64,000 nucleotides of DNA, from NCBI GenBank assembly GCA_028023455.1, contig JAQFVV010000284.1, positions 162,501-226,500 on the forward strand, read 5' to 3'. The position numbers and the translations under genes were made by a program. Below, piece by piece: positions 1-11,310 of the stretch. The notes beneath the pieces were generated by a model. That model was not told the DNA's origin. It did no database searches and was given only the letters and a program-made list of their open reading frames with translations. Numbering within the stretch: position 1 is the stretch's first letter; each line of letters opens with the position of its first letter. The stretch is from Epiperipatus broadwayi. Lineage: Eukaryota; Onychophora; Udeonychophora; Euonychophora; Peripatidae.

Positions 1-294
1 TTGTAGAATCAATGTTCTTTTAAATTTTTGCTTTTTTTGTGACTGCTAACTTGTGTGAGGAATTTGACTTGCTCTTGTGAAAATGGAGAGTTACTAGGGT
101 TTTGTCAAGTGAAATGTATAGGATTTGCATCTTCTAGGGAATTATTTTTTTCGGATGATTCACTTTATTTAGTTATTTTTATAAATGGGCACAGAATAAG
201 TTTTTTTTTTTTTTTTACATTTTGAGTTGTTTATTTGGTTATCTATTGCATTTGAGTTTTTATTTTTATTTAAATTATTCTTGGTTTTGTTTTT

Positions 295-1210
295 TTAAAC
301 TTTCCTAAAGATTTTTTCACTTTTGTAATTGTCATCATCCACCAATGAGGCTGCAGTGGTGTTTAAATCATCAGAGTTGTCTTCTATTTGCATTTGTTGT
401 GAAGTGTGGAAATCATTGATCACCACTTTGTCAAGTGTTATTGTTTGTAATTTATCTTGTTCTTGTGGTATCTTATTAGGTATTGCTTTTATTATTTCTA
501 TGAGGGAAACTATGTTGGAGATTGAAGATATTTGATTCATTGGTTGACAATTTTCTACACTAGTCATGTTTACAATATTTGTATTTTCTTCTGTTGACAT
601 TTTCTTTTTCATACCTTGATGAATTTTTGTATTTTCAAAACCACCTTTTTTACAATATCTATTTGGGCAGTCTTTGATGAGTTGCTCCCTTGACTTGCAA
701 AAGAAGCACTGTGAGGATATCCCTTTGAAGGTGATCATCAATGTGGAGATATCTGTGGGATGTAAATTAGGGATATCAATTATCTATACATTTTTATTCA
801 ATATGATACTGAAGGAGGCTGTATTAATCAACAATTAGGCCCTTTTTCTAATAGATATCTGAAATTGGACACCTTTTCATGTCTATCAAGTAATCTTTGT
901 AAATCTTGATTGGAAAAGTTAGCATGACAGTTTCTAATTTCTCCATCTAGTTTAATATGTCTGTTTGTATCAACATAGCAGATACTTTTGCTCTTAATAA
1001 TCTGAACATGTTTTTAAAAAATTAATTTTTGTGATACATTGTTAAATTCAAGAACTAGATTCCTATTATTAAGGTGGTTTGACACTTTATAAATCATTCC
1101 CCACATTATTTTCTGTAAAAAATTCATAAAATTTATCTGTAGGGAATTTCATTATTGTAATGTTCAAATCTGTCATAGAAATGATTATTGTCTTTTCATT
1201 ATAAATTTTT
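295..1210 (-). pseudogene. LINE ORF1 (Gag-like) remnant with damaged zinc knuckle
   Basis: Read on the minus strand, 1210 down to 295 is protein-like with one frame change near 1107 and in-frame stops near 830 and 785. The longest clean part (741-295, 148 codons) begins with a zinc knuckle. Its residues C12, C15 and C25 have CCHC spacing, but the histidine position (residue 20) is glutamine, so metal binding is probably lost. The rest is hydrophilic, with no membrane segment. Knuckles of this kind sit at the C-terminal part of the nucleic-acid-binding ORF1 protein of many LINEs. The upstream text (for example GMIYKVSNHLNNRNLVLEF near 1100-1040) also suits ORF1. The matching ORF2 is not next to it. 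An LTR Gag is the alternative, but no LTR, PBS or protease is nearby. Assignment to ORF1 is inference; the CCHC-like spacing is seen directly. Confidence 0.6.
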
Positions 1211-1885
1211 GAAAAAAAATAAAAATAATAGGGTTAATTGTTTGATTAAACTTGGTTATAATATCTTGATATTTTTCAGATTTTAAAGTAAATTTAGGAA
1301 ATATTGATTCTAAATTTGTTTGGTTAATTTCATTTTCATCTGAATTTTAAAAATTATTTATATATTCATCATTAATTTGAAGTACATTGGCTTTTTATCT
1401 ATATTTTTTCAGAACATTAGCATATCTACTTTTATTTTTAATCTCAGTTCATTTAGAAATAAGATATTCAATTAGCCTAAAGGTATTTAAATTAAAGTTT
1501 CATTCATTGTCTGTTTTTTAGTAAAACAAGAATCACTTAACTTTTGACTATCTGATAAAAAATTAACTATTTTTTTTAGAAATTTCTTCCATTGTTTCTT
1601 TAGCAGAATTAAAATTTAAAATAGAACTTTCTATAATTACACCTTCTGTTGAATTAACTGAATTGCAATATAGCATAAGATTTTCAAGCATATTTATAAA
1701 ACCATTATACTATCTCCAATTTATTAAGAAATTTGCTCTAAATGAGCATACCTCAAGTAGAAAAACTTCCTCTATTCACTGATATAGATTTTGATATCCA
1801 ATTCTCAGTAAAACTGTGATCAATTTGTCAAAAAGGAGCTGATATGACCCTTGACTGATTAGGAAATGTGCCACCTAGTGGACTC
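1211..1885. other. AT-rich stretch, possible ORF1 N-terminal debris
   Basis: No open gene. On the minus strand, short readable patches around 1640-1500 are rich in K, E, S and N and could be the coiled-coil start of the ORF1 remnant that follows. Stops and frame changes are too dense to annotate them as coding. Confidence 0.3.
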
Positions 1886-1886
1886 T

Positions 1887-1987
1887 CCTACTACTACCAC
1901 TACTGATACTACAACTATTATTATTACTTCTACTACTACTTCCACTTCCATCACTGCCACTTCCACTACTACTACTACTACTATTAT

Positions 1988-2019
<32 letters not shown>

Positions 2020-2118
2020 ACACCACCCCACCACCACTACCACTACTATTACTACTACTACCACTACCACTACTACTACGACTACTACTACTACTACTAC
2101 TACTAGTAGTAGTAGTTT
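1887..2118. repeat. imperfect (CTA)n/(CCA)n trinucleotide array
   Basis: About 230 bp of CTA, CCA, TTA and TCC triplets with scattered point changes. Both strands appear open (poly-Thr/Leu or poly-Ser/Val) only because the period is three, so no protein is called. Confidence 0.95.
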
Positions 2119-2751
2119 TAAAATTAACTTTATTACATATATATTTCCACATAAAAATATACATGATCTGATTTTACAATGAAAGGTATACATTGTTTGA
2201 TTTTACAATGAAAAGTATACATAATTTGATTTTATAGTTTGGTATCACATTTTTTTCTTTTATGTATTCCAAATGAAAGTTTTGTGTAATTATTAAGTCT
2301 TATATATGTTTGATCTTTTATGTATTTTAAAGAAGTTTGTATAATTATTAAGTCATATATATATATTTGATAGTCACTGTTACTTGCAATATTAAAATGC
2401 TTGCAATTATGTTTTTGTTATATTCAATTAATGAATTGCAACTAGTCATTCCTAAGTTTTTTATACATTGGTGTTTTCTTGCTTAAGTGAGTAGAAGCAA
2501 TTTTTAATTTTCCTTTTTTGATGATTACATTTATTTATATTTGATTAGAGCTAAAGTTTTAGTAGACTTCAGGTGGCAGACACTATGTCAACTGGAGCAA
2601 TGAGCCGGTCCCTAGTTTTAATCTTTTCCAATTTATTTAGAAACTGATTCTAATTTGCAGAAAGTGGGGTTAAATACAAAGTGCCATCTAATGAATGATA
2701 ATGTGAATAGCAAATAAATAAAAATCCTGATTGTCGGGAAAAAACCTCTTG

Positions 2752-2809
<58 letters not shown>

Positions 2810-2904
2810 TTACTATTACTACTACTACTACTGCTGCTGCTGCTACTAGTGCTGCTGCCACTGCCGCTACCATACCGCTACCACTACTACTACTACTACT
2901 ACTA
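2752..2904. repeat. (CTA)n array with CTG/CCG interruptions
   Basis: A pure (CTA)n block of about 60 bp is followed by CTATTA, CTG and CCGCTA variants and a further (CTA)n block. Open reading on both strands is a period-three artefact. Confidence 0.95.
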
Positions 2905-4700
2905 TTGTGTATGTTAAATATTTTTAAAGAAATAGTACTAATGTGATGGTTATTATTATTGTATTAATGAACTGATAAATAAGAACTTTTGACTAATTCA
3001 AAAAACAGAAAAATACTTTAATATGCTTGAGTAATTTTGCTTGATCTAATGGAATTTATTTTAATAAAACATAATGCATTTTTTTTATTTTAATCCCTCT
3101 GTTATACATTTTTGATAAAGTGACATTGTAAAATTTTGGCTATATAGATTCAGATATGAATTATTTGTAATTTTATTTTGTCTTTCTGTAAATAAATATT
3201 TGTTGTTATTATTTAAGAAGTTACTCATAGTTGTTTCTTCACATCATTCCACTTATCAAACAGAAATCATTACACATATTGATTAAAATTTAAATGCTAA
3301 TAAAATATTATACAATTATTTAATTGTACTTCATAAAAGCATACATGACATTTAAATTAATGTCACTTTAGTGAATTATTTAAGCATTAGTATTACACAT
3401 AAGAAAGATGCATTTGGTTTATAAAGTATTACAAATAGATTTGTTTGTTTCGATTACGTTAGTTAATTTGATTTGCTTATTTCAAATCACTGTGCATATT
3501 TATTCTAAACTTGTTTTCATATTTGAAGATCATATTTATTATTTTATGATAAAATTTAATTTTACGAAAACCTAGTTTGGATTTAAAAGATGTTTAAGTT
3601 TATTTATTTTTGAATATTTAGGATGGCTGCAAGGTCCCTTATCCATTCTTAATATGTGAATGTAATCCTACATCATTTTTTATCTCATTCTAAAATTGAA
3701 AGATCATGCTATATTTTATTTAAGCCAATAATAATTTATTGTCATAATTGTGATAGGATATTACCTTAGGGGAAGTGTATGTGTTATTTATTTTATTGCC
3801 TAGAATTGCATTTTACACTGAATTAATATAAAGAATCAGAATAATTTATGAGATCATATTATCCTGAGATACCCTGATTTAATTTAACAGACCATATTAT
3901 TAAATACATTATTTTATTTTAATATTACAATTTTTCATTCAAAGATGAATCTTAAGTGGCATATATTTTTAAAGAACATGTTAAATTATAAGAATTGAAT
4001 AATATTTTTATCTTATCAAAGCTCTGTGATGCTTAGAAAATATTTAGAAAATGATAAAAATGGGAGCTGTATTTCATCTTTATAGACGAAATAAATTAAA
4101 TGCAAACTGAATAGCATATGTATACAATATCAAGGTTTTTTTACTTATGCTACAGTGAATGGGGATTTTTCCACCTCTTCAATTACTAATATAATATTAC
4201 TTTGTATTTTACTACATTTTATTATAATGCTTCCTTGATATATCTTTATATTAAGGCATAGGTTAAATGAATCTGCTGAGTGTAGCTATCTATGGTTCTC
4301 CATGATGCAAAATGGTGCTTGGTCACTGCACTTTTTTCTTTACAAGTTGAAATATATATAATTAAATAATGTATTTTTTTTCAAATTTTGCATCTTGACT
4401 AATTAATCAAACACTATTAATAAACTTTCCAGCAGGTCTTTAATTCCTAAATTGCTTAATAATTGCAAAATGTATTAGCTATTCCAGATAAATGTTATTT
4501 ATATTTTGAATGATATTTATTTTTTTAATCATGTTATTTTAGGATTCTTTGGACCTATAATATTGTCACCTTATGGAGAAAGATTATCTACATATTCAAT
4601 TTTTGGAATGACTTCCGATTTGTTACATAGAGTAAGAACTTATATATATATATATATAAACCATTATACAATTACAAATATCCAATAATGCCCTCTCTTT
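2905..4700. other. unassigned AT-rich DNA
   Basis: No ORF with protein-like composition, repeat unit or RNA gene is apparent. A short (TA)n lies at about 4640-4658. Confidence 0.5.
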
Positions 4701-4721
4701 AAAAGTCTAGATCTCAACAGA

Positions 4722-5174
4722 GGGCGTTACTGGAAGTTTGTATTTGTAAAGAAATATTAAATTACTTAGAAAAAGTTCAAAGAGAAGTAGGAAGACATGC
4801 ATTGGATGTAGATGTATGGATGGCAAAAGAGGCAATTCAAGGAGAAATGGGATGGTCAAGTTTTATTATGAGAGATGCAAAAAGTAAAATGAAAATGTTT
4901 CATAGATTGCAGTTTATGGATAATAAAAGAATAGCTAAAATAGTATTTAATTGGGTTATGAGTAAAGGACAGGTAACAAGATGGGTGAGAAAGGTAATGC
5001 AGTATGCAAAAGATTTGGATAAAGAATTTATATCAGTATATTTGTACAAAAGATGGGATGATTGTGTTAAGAGGATTGTTGAGTGTTGTAGTAGTATGGA
5101 ATGGGATAAAAGAATAGATTTATTAATAAAAAATAGGAAGTTAGAGATAGAGAAATAGTATGGAGAGTAAAAAG

Positions 5175-5253
<79 letters not shown>

Positions 5254-5680
5254 CAGAATATTAGGTGTGAGTTAATATATGATAATAGTAAGGAAAGTAG
5301 TTTATTATTTAAAGCTCGAATGGGATCTTTAGCTACAAGAGAATATACATGTAAATGGAAAAAAATGGGTGATTTATTTTGTAAATTATGTAAGGAAGGA
5401 ATAGAAAATACTAGGCATTTGTTAATTGAATGTAAATGCTTGAAAACAGAAAGCGTACATATAATGATGTTATGGAAGAATAAATATGAAAAAAGTGATT
5501 ATACAGAAAGTGAATTATTAGTTTTTATGCTGGGTTGTGGGAAAAGATAAGGGGGATTTAGATATAAAAGTTATAGAGTTGACAAAGATTATGTTGTGGA
5601 AATGGGATGGAGCAGAATATGGGAATATTTAGAGTGGGGAATGGAAAATAAAGTGGTTTAACAGGTTTATCTGGGCATAA
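4722..5680 (+). pseudogene. LINE ORF2 C-terminal part, split by a (TA)n tract
   Basis: From about 4722 the plus strand reads as a continuous protein to a stop at 5158 (118 codons from 4802). It is a Trp-, Lys- and Met-rich region like the region downstream of the reverse transcriptase in many animal LINEs (EMGWSSFIMRDAKSKMKMF). After a (TA)n block, reading resumes at about 5246 and runs to a stop at 5548. This second part carries C-x2-C-x8-H-x4-C (residues C21, C24, H33, C38 counted from the methionine at 5320), the cysteine/histidine motif near the end of LINE ORF2 proteins. A short ATCAC repeat at 5725-5741 could be the element's 3' tail. There is no RT or endonuclease upstream, so the copy is 5'-truncated, as target-primed insertions often are. 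Clade not determined. Confidence 0.75.
5178..5246. repeat. (TA)n tract interrupting the LINE coding region
   Basis: Two (TA)n runs separated by AACTATT lie between the two protein-like halves of the LINE remnant. The duplicated 'aaactatttata' edge suggests expansion inside the dead element. Confidence 0.9.
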
Positions 5681-5724
5681 TTGCTGAGATATTATTGACT
5701 TTGTTTAAGGAGAAGTCACAATAC

Positions 5725-5741
5725 ATCACATCACATCACAT
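5725..5741 (+). repeat. (ATCAC)n, likely LINE 3' tail
   Basis: Three and a half ATCAC units just downstream of the LINE ORF2 C-terminus. Simple repeats of this size are a usual 3' end for non-LTR elements; the link is inferred from position. Confidence 0.55.
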
Positions 5742-5997
5742 TCTAATGGTTTATATATTGTTTAATTATTTCAGTTAGTGTTAACAGTAACTTTCTTTCA
5801 TATATATAGTAAAAGTATAATATCCGTTATAAAAAGTATATGTAAAATATAAACAAACAATTTAACAGTAACAAATATTATATTTTAATTTTTTTAGTAG
5901 CACTTTCAATTACCTAGTAATCCTCATCAGCTTTAATTGAATTTCAAATTTTAACATTAAGTAAATTTCCATAAGCTGTGTATGGCCGTATTTGCAA

Positions 5998-6180
5998 CTT
6001 GCCTATTAATAATATTATCTTTATATTTATCTATTAAAATTGCCTCTTTAATTTTCCTCTTTTTTTGATTCCTTTTTTACATTAATATTTTTATTTCATT
6101 AATATTAAATGTAAACCTATAATTACAAATCTTTTTTTGATCAAAGAGTACTGAAGCTGTATTAAGTTGACTATTTCGTG
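5998..6180 (-). pseudogene. Penelope-like element 3' fragment, left arm
   Basis: This is an imperfect reverse complement of 6230-6405. On the minus strand it encodes the same degraded peptide as that segment, ending near a KEAILIDK-like string. Penelope-like elements encode an RT fused to a GIY-YIG endonuclease, and the text resembles the tail after that domain. The copy is short and has stops. Confidence 0.5.
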
Positions 6181-6184
6181 GAAA

Positions 6185-6405
6185 AAAAGATTAAAGGAGC
6201 ATCAGTTATTATATAATCGGATTAAAAATAATGAAAATAGTCAATTTAATACATCTTCGGTATTCTTTGACCATGAAAGACTTGTAATTATAGATATAAT
6301 GAAAAGAAATATTAATGGAACAAAGAAATCATAAAAAGAGGAAAATTAAAGAGGCAATTTTAATAGATAAATGTAAAGATAATGTTATTAATAGGCAAGT
6401 GCCTG
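6185..6405 (+). pseudogene. Penelope-like element 3' fragment, right arm
   Basis: Plus-strand reading gives KEHQLLYNRIKNNENSQ followed by VFFDHERLVIID. The first string aligns with KEHKLLYKRVLNDVH in the better-preserved GIY-YIG piece at 58,090-58,287 (-), and the second matches the Asp/His/Ile-Ile-Asp region that follows in Penelope-type GIY-YIG domains. The arm is broken by stops after about 40 codons. With the left arm it forms a head-to-head palindrome around a ~50-bp centre (about 6181-6229). Penelope copies often carry inverted, 5'-truncated partners. Family call is inference from motif similarity. Confidence 0.55.
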
Positions 6406-7265
6406 TCTTTTAATTAAGTCATGTTTCTATTTGTATATTATCATAGCATCTTTATTTTTCTTTTGTTGTTATTTTTTCCAATTTACAATATTTTAACGCT
6501 CTTGAAATTGAAGTTAAAACCATAAATACATGAATTATTATGCTCATGAAAAATGAATGCTAAAACATTATTATCTACTTTGCAATTTTGATTCGATTTT
6601 TTAATAAAATTAATATACAATTCAATTATCATGAGCTATTCATGTGTTGGTAATGTTCTTATACTAACTGTGACAATCAAATTGTGTGGTTTTCCAACCA
6701 TACTTCCTAAATTTATCTACAGTCAGATCATTTCTAACAGAAACCTTCATTTTTTTTTTCTGTTTTTTCTTTCTTCCATGAGAATTAAAAAATTGAGGTG
6801 ATAGACATAATAGAACTGCAGTGCTTAATTATTATCTCTGCTTAAAGCATTACAATCACATAAATCTCTCTGGAACTGTATTTGGATGAGATAGGGTATC
6901 ATCTGCAAAGCTTGTATTTTCAGTCAGTTTTAATAACAGATCAATCTGCCTACCAGGAAATGGAAACATCTACTAAATGTGACCTAAACATTACCATGTC
7001 ACAAATCTGGTTAGAGTATGAGACTGACAGATTACATATTAGACTGATAGAAATAATAGCAATAATAATATCAGAAATAATGATAAAAAGAAGACAGTGA
7101 TAGCACCAAAGATAACTATGGCAAAAATATTTTTTCTATGGCAGAATGTGCAACTTTTACTTAGTAGTAAAACATCTAAAAACATAGTGAAGAAGAATAC
7201 ATGTGGGCAAAAAGCTGTCAATATTTAAACTCTATATAGCTACATTTCATGAATCTTCTATAAGA
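6406..7265. other. unassigned AT-rich DNA
   Basis: A 72-codon opening at 6882-7100 (+) exists but has no motif, and its 3' half is AT-simple (ATAATA). Nothing else supportable was seen. Confidence 0.45.
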
Positions 7266-7289
7266 ATCAAGTTTAATAGGAATCATAGA

Positions 7290-7735
7290 TGGATATAGTT
7301 TGTTTGAAAGGTAGATCAGTATGGGAAAGAAGAATGCAAGGTGTTTTATATGATTGCACTACCAATTTAATATATTTTAATGAAATGCTAATGGTGTTAA
7401 AACGTACCTAGCACAATGTTACAAGTATTCATTTTATTAGTGCTTATGTTCTAAGTTTAGTTGCAAAAAAATTCAGACAAGCAACATTTTTATTTTCCAT
7501 GGAATAACAATATTATAGCAATACAATTAAAAGATCACAAATTTTTTTTCTTGGAGATTTTAATGTACATGTTAATGCAAATAATAGACTTTGGCTAAAA
7601 GTTATTGAAAATAAAGGTATTGTTGCTACAAAAGTAAATGTTTTGTTATTAACAAATTTTTGCACAACACATATATTGACTATTACATATAATTTGTTTA
7701 GGCAGAAGGCTGATGTAAAATAACATGAATGCATC
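7290..7735 (+). pseudogene. RTE-type LINE endonuclease (APE-like) fragment
   Basis: On the plus strand, 7420-7500 reads as a VISAYVLSLVAKKFRQATF-like string. A frame change then leads into FLGDFNVHVNANNRLW, and onward to LLLTNFCTTHILTITYNLF and a stop at about 7722. GDFN is the signature of the apurinic endonuclease domain, which nicks target DNA during LINE insertion, and the spacing to 'LL.NFC...L.IT' matches the endonuclease of RTE/CR1-type LINEs. Upstream and RT parts are missing. Because RTE reverse transcriptase also occurs at 58.3-59.4 kb, the two may come from one family. An antisense opening here (7513-7734) is a shadow. Confidence 0.7.
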
Positions 7736-7739
7736 CAAA

Positions 7740-8442
7740 CTCATAATAATGGTATTTAACAAATTACATTAAAATTAGGAGTCACAGCACAAGAAAAGTT
7801 CACAATTTAAAAATATGTGCAGAGTAATATATGTTATGTGATACCTATGATGATATAATATAACCATTAATCATTTGCTGTCATTGAACATATTTATTGT
7901 TGTAGTTGTCCATTTCTTTAGCTTATATAAGTGTTGATGATGTAACTTTATATGGGCAGTTAACTAAGCCTGAACAATGAGAATTATTCTGTAATTTTAT
8001 GGCTGTAAATAGTATATTTGTTGTATAAAGATTTACATGTTTGATATATGCAGTCAACATAGTCCCACAATACAACCCTGGAAATATTTTAAGTTATTAT
8101 TTTACATGGCTTGTGTCTCCGATTAAGAATCAAAAACTTATATATTTGTTTATTAATGTTGTTTGCAAATTTAATGATTTTATAAATTATTTCTATCTAT
8201 AAGGTATTTCAACACTGATGTCTTTCAATTGTTTTACAAAACATTTTCAATATTGTTGAAATAATGATCTGAAATTATTGAATTTGAGGATCAAGAAAAT
8301 TTAAAGTCATCATCATACATTATGCTAGCAATACGACAATTTATAAAAGTTGAAAAAAAAATTATTTCCAAAACAGTGTACTCCAAATTTGTAAACAAAG
8401 GCATACATAAATCAAATTTAAAATAGTACATGTAATAAATTC
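7740..8442. other. unassigned AT-rich DNA
   Basis: No ORF, repeat or RNA gene recognised between the LINE endonuclease fragment and the palindromic element. Confidence 0.45.
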
Positions 8443-8446
8443 ATGA
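8443..8446. repeat. target-site duplication ATGA, left
   Basis: ATGA directly precedes the left end TGTAACAG of the palindromic element and recurs directly after its right end (13,551-13,554). Four bases is the size reported for Ginger1 transposons and is also within the LTR-retrotransposon range. Chance agreement of four bases is about 1 in 256, but both boundaries were fixed independently by the inverted-repeat ends. Confidence 0.7.
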
Positions 8447-9908
8447 TGTAACAGTAGCTGGGTTCAAACTCTGTTACAAGAAAGGGAAAAGCGCATACGC
8501 ATTACCCTCAAATACCAGCATATATTCAAGTGGGTGAAAAAGGGTTAAAATATATATAGTTATTCATATATATACGTGCGTGAAATAAATTTTAAACTCT
8601 TTTTCGTTAGTATTTTTTTTTTAAAAAATAAATGGGGAAGGGATTAATTTGTAAACATTATTTATTTAGAATGTTTTACTTTTAAAATAGTACAAATTAA
8701 CAAAATTACAATTGTGTGCAAATATGTTATATATTGTTTATTGATTTAAGTTTAATTATATTTAAAATTAATGAGGGTAGCGAAGAAGGAATGTTGTTTG
8801 TGCCTTCAAGCAGTTTTATGTTGAAATCACAATCGCTAATTACTATGAAAATAAAATTCCAAGAAAAAGCCAGAGAATGTTTGACCAAAACAATGGAAAT
8901 GAAAATTTAAAGAAAGATAAGTAATTTGGAAAGGCAAAACTATTGAAAGAAAAAGACTTAGATTGAAGATCCGATAAGAAAAAAAAAATTCCTTTGTATG
9001 AGAAATGAAAATTAATTAGAAAAAGAAATTAATTATTGAGGGGAATTTGGGAGAAAAAAAAGAGAGTGATTTGAGTTAGATCTTGACTGTTGAGAGAGAT
9101 AGACTTAAAAAGCTATAGAAGATATATCTAACATGACGGGGTAAAAACCTTGCGTAAAGGGTTTACTCACCCATAGCCGATGCGAACTGACCAGAAGCCG
9201 CCTGCTGCCAAAGAACCTTGGAACCTAGTGAATATTCCAGATAGTGGAACAGAAAAGAAATAGAAATGACTCGTATGTATAATAATATAAATTCAGTTAA
9301 TTTGAAAGTTACATTAAACAAGACTTCAACTACGACTCCAACATTACTCATGGCAATTTAAACATTGGACTCGTCAGGAAAAAATTATATCTTCGCGCTT
9401 TCATAAAACTACTCCAAATACTACCGGATAGCAGAAATCCATTTGATATGCCTTGTTACATTCGGATCCCAGACCCCGGGGTTTTCATCAGGTAAAGTGA
9501 ACTCTGTTTTATATCTCTGAAAATTGTTTATGGCTACCCTCGAAAATAATAACTTTCTTAAATCATTTTATAACATAATATTATTGTGCACAATTGTATA
9601 GTAAACATTTTTTTTTCTTATATATAAAAATGAATATGTGTTTATTTTAAATTTACTGTTATATCATTTCATTCATAATTTGGGGAACTGACTATATGTT
9701 TTAGAGGGGAGGGATAAAAGTTTATTTTTATAGATGGCAATGAGAAAGTAATAATAAATTTTAATACAAATTTATCTTTGCATGAGTATTATTTAATAAT
9801 TATGGTTTACATATTTTTTTATCACTTCATTCGCTAAATAAATTCCAATAATTCAAATATGTCCGAGGTAAGCAGATATATAATAGTATATTTTCAGTTA
9901 AGTATAAA

Positions 9909-9948
<40 letters not shown>

Positions 9949-10427
9949 GGCACAATATATATATATATATATTATTGTTAACTCTGTTCATCCGATAGGT
10001 TTTCCTCCCCACCCTGGGAGTGAGTTAGCTTGGGTCGGGCACTCCATTAATTGGGAAATATAATTCACATTGTAATAGTGGGTTTGGTGCTTGAGGTCAT
10101 TGATAAAGTGACGCTCATAAATATATTCTCCCGTAGACATTTTTTTGATATTTAGATTTTATTCAAGATACCAGGGCTACCGTAAATTTTATTGATTAGT
10201 CTTAAATTCTAATTATGCAATATTTAAAATTTGCATCAAGTAAACAATACTTGCCTAAAAATTCACATCAGAATTTTCTTTGGTGCGTAATAATTATCTA
10301 TTACCTACAGGTGTTATGGCAACTAAACAGCCATAGAAATTCCATCCAGTCGTCGGTTAGGCTCTTTGGTCCAATTCTTGAAATCTATATCATTTAGTTA
10401 AGACCACCAACATCGAATAAGACGTGG
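8447..10427 (+). repeat. left inverted arm of the Ginger-like element
   Basis: Reverse complement of 11,608-13,550. The match runs from the terminal TGTAACAG to the inner 'gaataagacgtgg'. The arm contains (TA)n near 9911-9944, a more complex patch at 9160-9500 and another at 10,000-10,130. The first 32 bases (8447-8478) are a small hairpin: TGTAACAG, 16 bases, CTGTTACA. Confidence 0.95.
9163..9351 (-). other. short ORF in left arm ending at a GTGAGT site
   Basis: A 62-codon opening that starts MSNVGVVVEVLFNVTF. It ends two codons past a consensus splice-donor sequence (ATGG|GTGAGT near 9170), so it could be a first coding exon. The right arm carries the same ORF with five amino-acid changes. 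The opposite strand is also open (about 9315-9496, ending ...GVFIR|GTAAAG). No family recognised; may be chance in an AT-moderate patch. Confidence 0.25.
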
Positions 10428-11310
10428 GATGCTCTTTTATTTCTCTTTTGACTTCTTTTCATGAGAGTCTGGTAAGCTTGAGCTCTGTCAGCTTCTACAT
10501 CTATTGGACACTTTTCCAGCCTGAGCTAGGGTGTTTTTATCAATCGAGGAACATGTCTTCCTAAGTGCAGCCGTATGGGGGCAAACCCGGTCGATTTGTT
10601 TACAGACCAATTAATATAGTTGATGTGTAACTTGCTTGACCCACCCTCGATGATTTGTTGGGAGATATGTCCTGAACAACCGACCCAGTTCCCGCATAAC
10701 CCTCTCACATGGGTTTGATTGGGGATTACGGATGGACGTCAATATGTCCTTAATTCCTTGTCATTGTATCCACCTATGCCATTCCCCAGATATAAAGGGA
10801 GTGCCATGATCGGACAATAAAATGTTTGGTTTTCCTACCGTGGGAAAGTGTTTATTCTCTAACATCTTTATGGTGTTCTTAGTATTGGCTTGGGATATCG
10901 GGTACACGGCTACAAATTTCGAGAATAAGTCATAGACCACAATGAGATACTTCTTCTTATTAAAAGCTGGCAATGGGCCATAGTAATCCAATGCCATCAT
11001 TTCCCGAGGCTTGGTTGGAATTATAAACGTCATAGGTGTTACATAACTCCTATTAGCTGGCTTTGCTTTTTGACATATTTCACATTGGTTTATCACAGAC
11101 ATGATCTTAGTGTGCATTCCTGGCCAAAAAAACCATTCCTGGAGCAAACACTCCATTTTGTATGTGCCATAGTGGCCATAAAGTAGGTGTACATGGGTTA
11201 TAACTGCATCCCTAATCTGACATGGTAACACAGGTTTCCACTCCTCTTGATCCTCTTGAATTTTATATTGCAGTAACTATACTGATTGTCTCTCCTACTT
11301 TATCTTTGGG
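10394..11310 (-). pseudogene. Gypsy/Ginger-type integrase (transposase), frameshifted
   Basis: Minus-strand reading. The longest open part (11,231-10,761, 156 codons) holds an HHCC zinc finger (H15, H20, C50, C53) and two catalytic acidic residues of a retroviral-type integrase core, D82 in ALDYYGPLP and D141 in LLSDHGTPF. A TGA at codon 157 interrupts. In the same frame past it, the third acid lies in NPQSNPCERVMRELG at codon 176, giving D,D35E spacing. A frame change near 10,620 leads to STGFAPIRLHLGRHVPRL, and a further one near 10,525 leads to a basic tail ending inside the left arm (TAA at about 10,394). Upstream, an ATG at about 11,308 opens a short peptide that shifts out of frame near 11,275. 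Such proteins cut and join DNA ends; here it would be the transposase. Clearly inactive: at least one stop and two or three frame changes. A Gypsy pol fragment is the alternative. Confidence 0.85.

Noticed and set aside
1859-2171. Overlapping plus/minus ORFs of about 100 codons over the CTA array
   Set aside because: Poly-Thr/Leu and poly-Val/Ser frames forced open by a period-three repeat.
4506-4688. 60-codon ORF at 4.5 kb
   Set aside because: Ends in a TA-repeat IYIYI string; no motif and no link to the LINE frame that follows.
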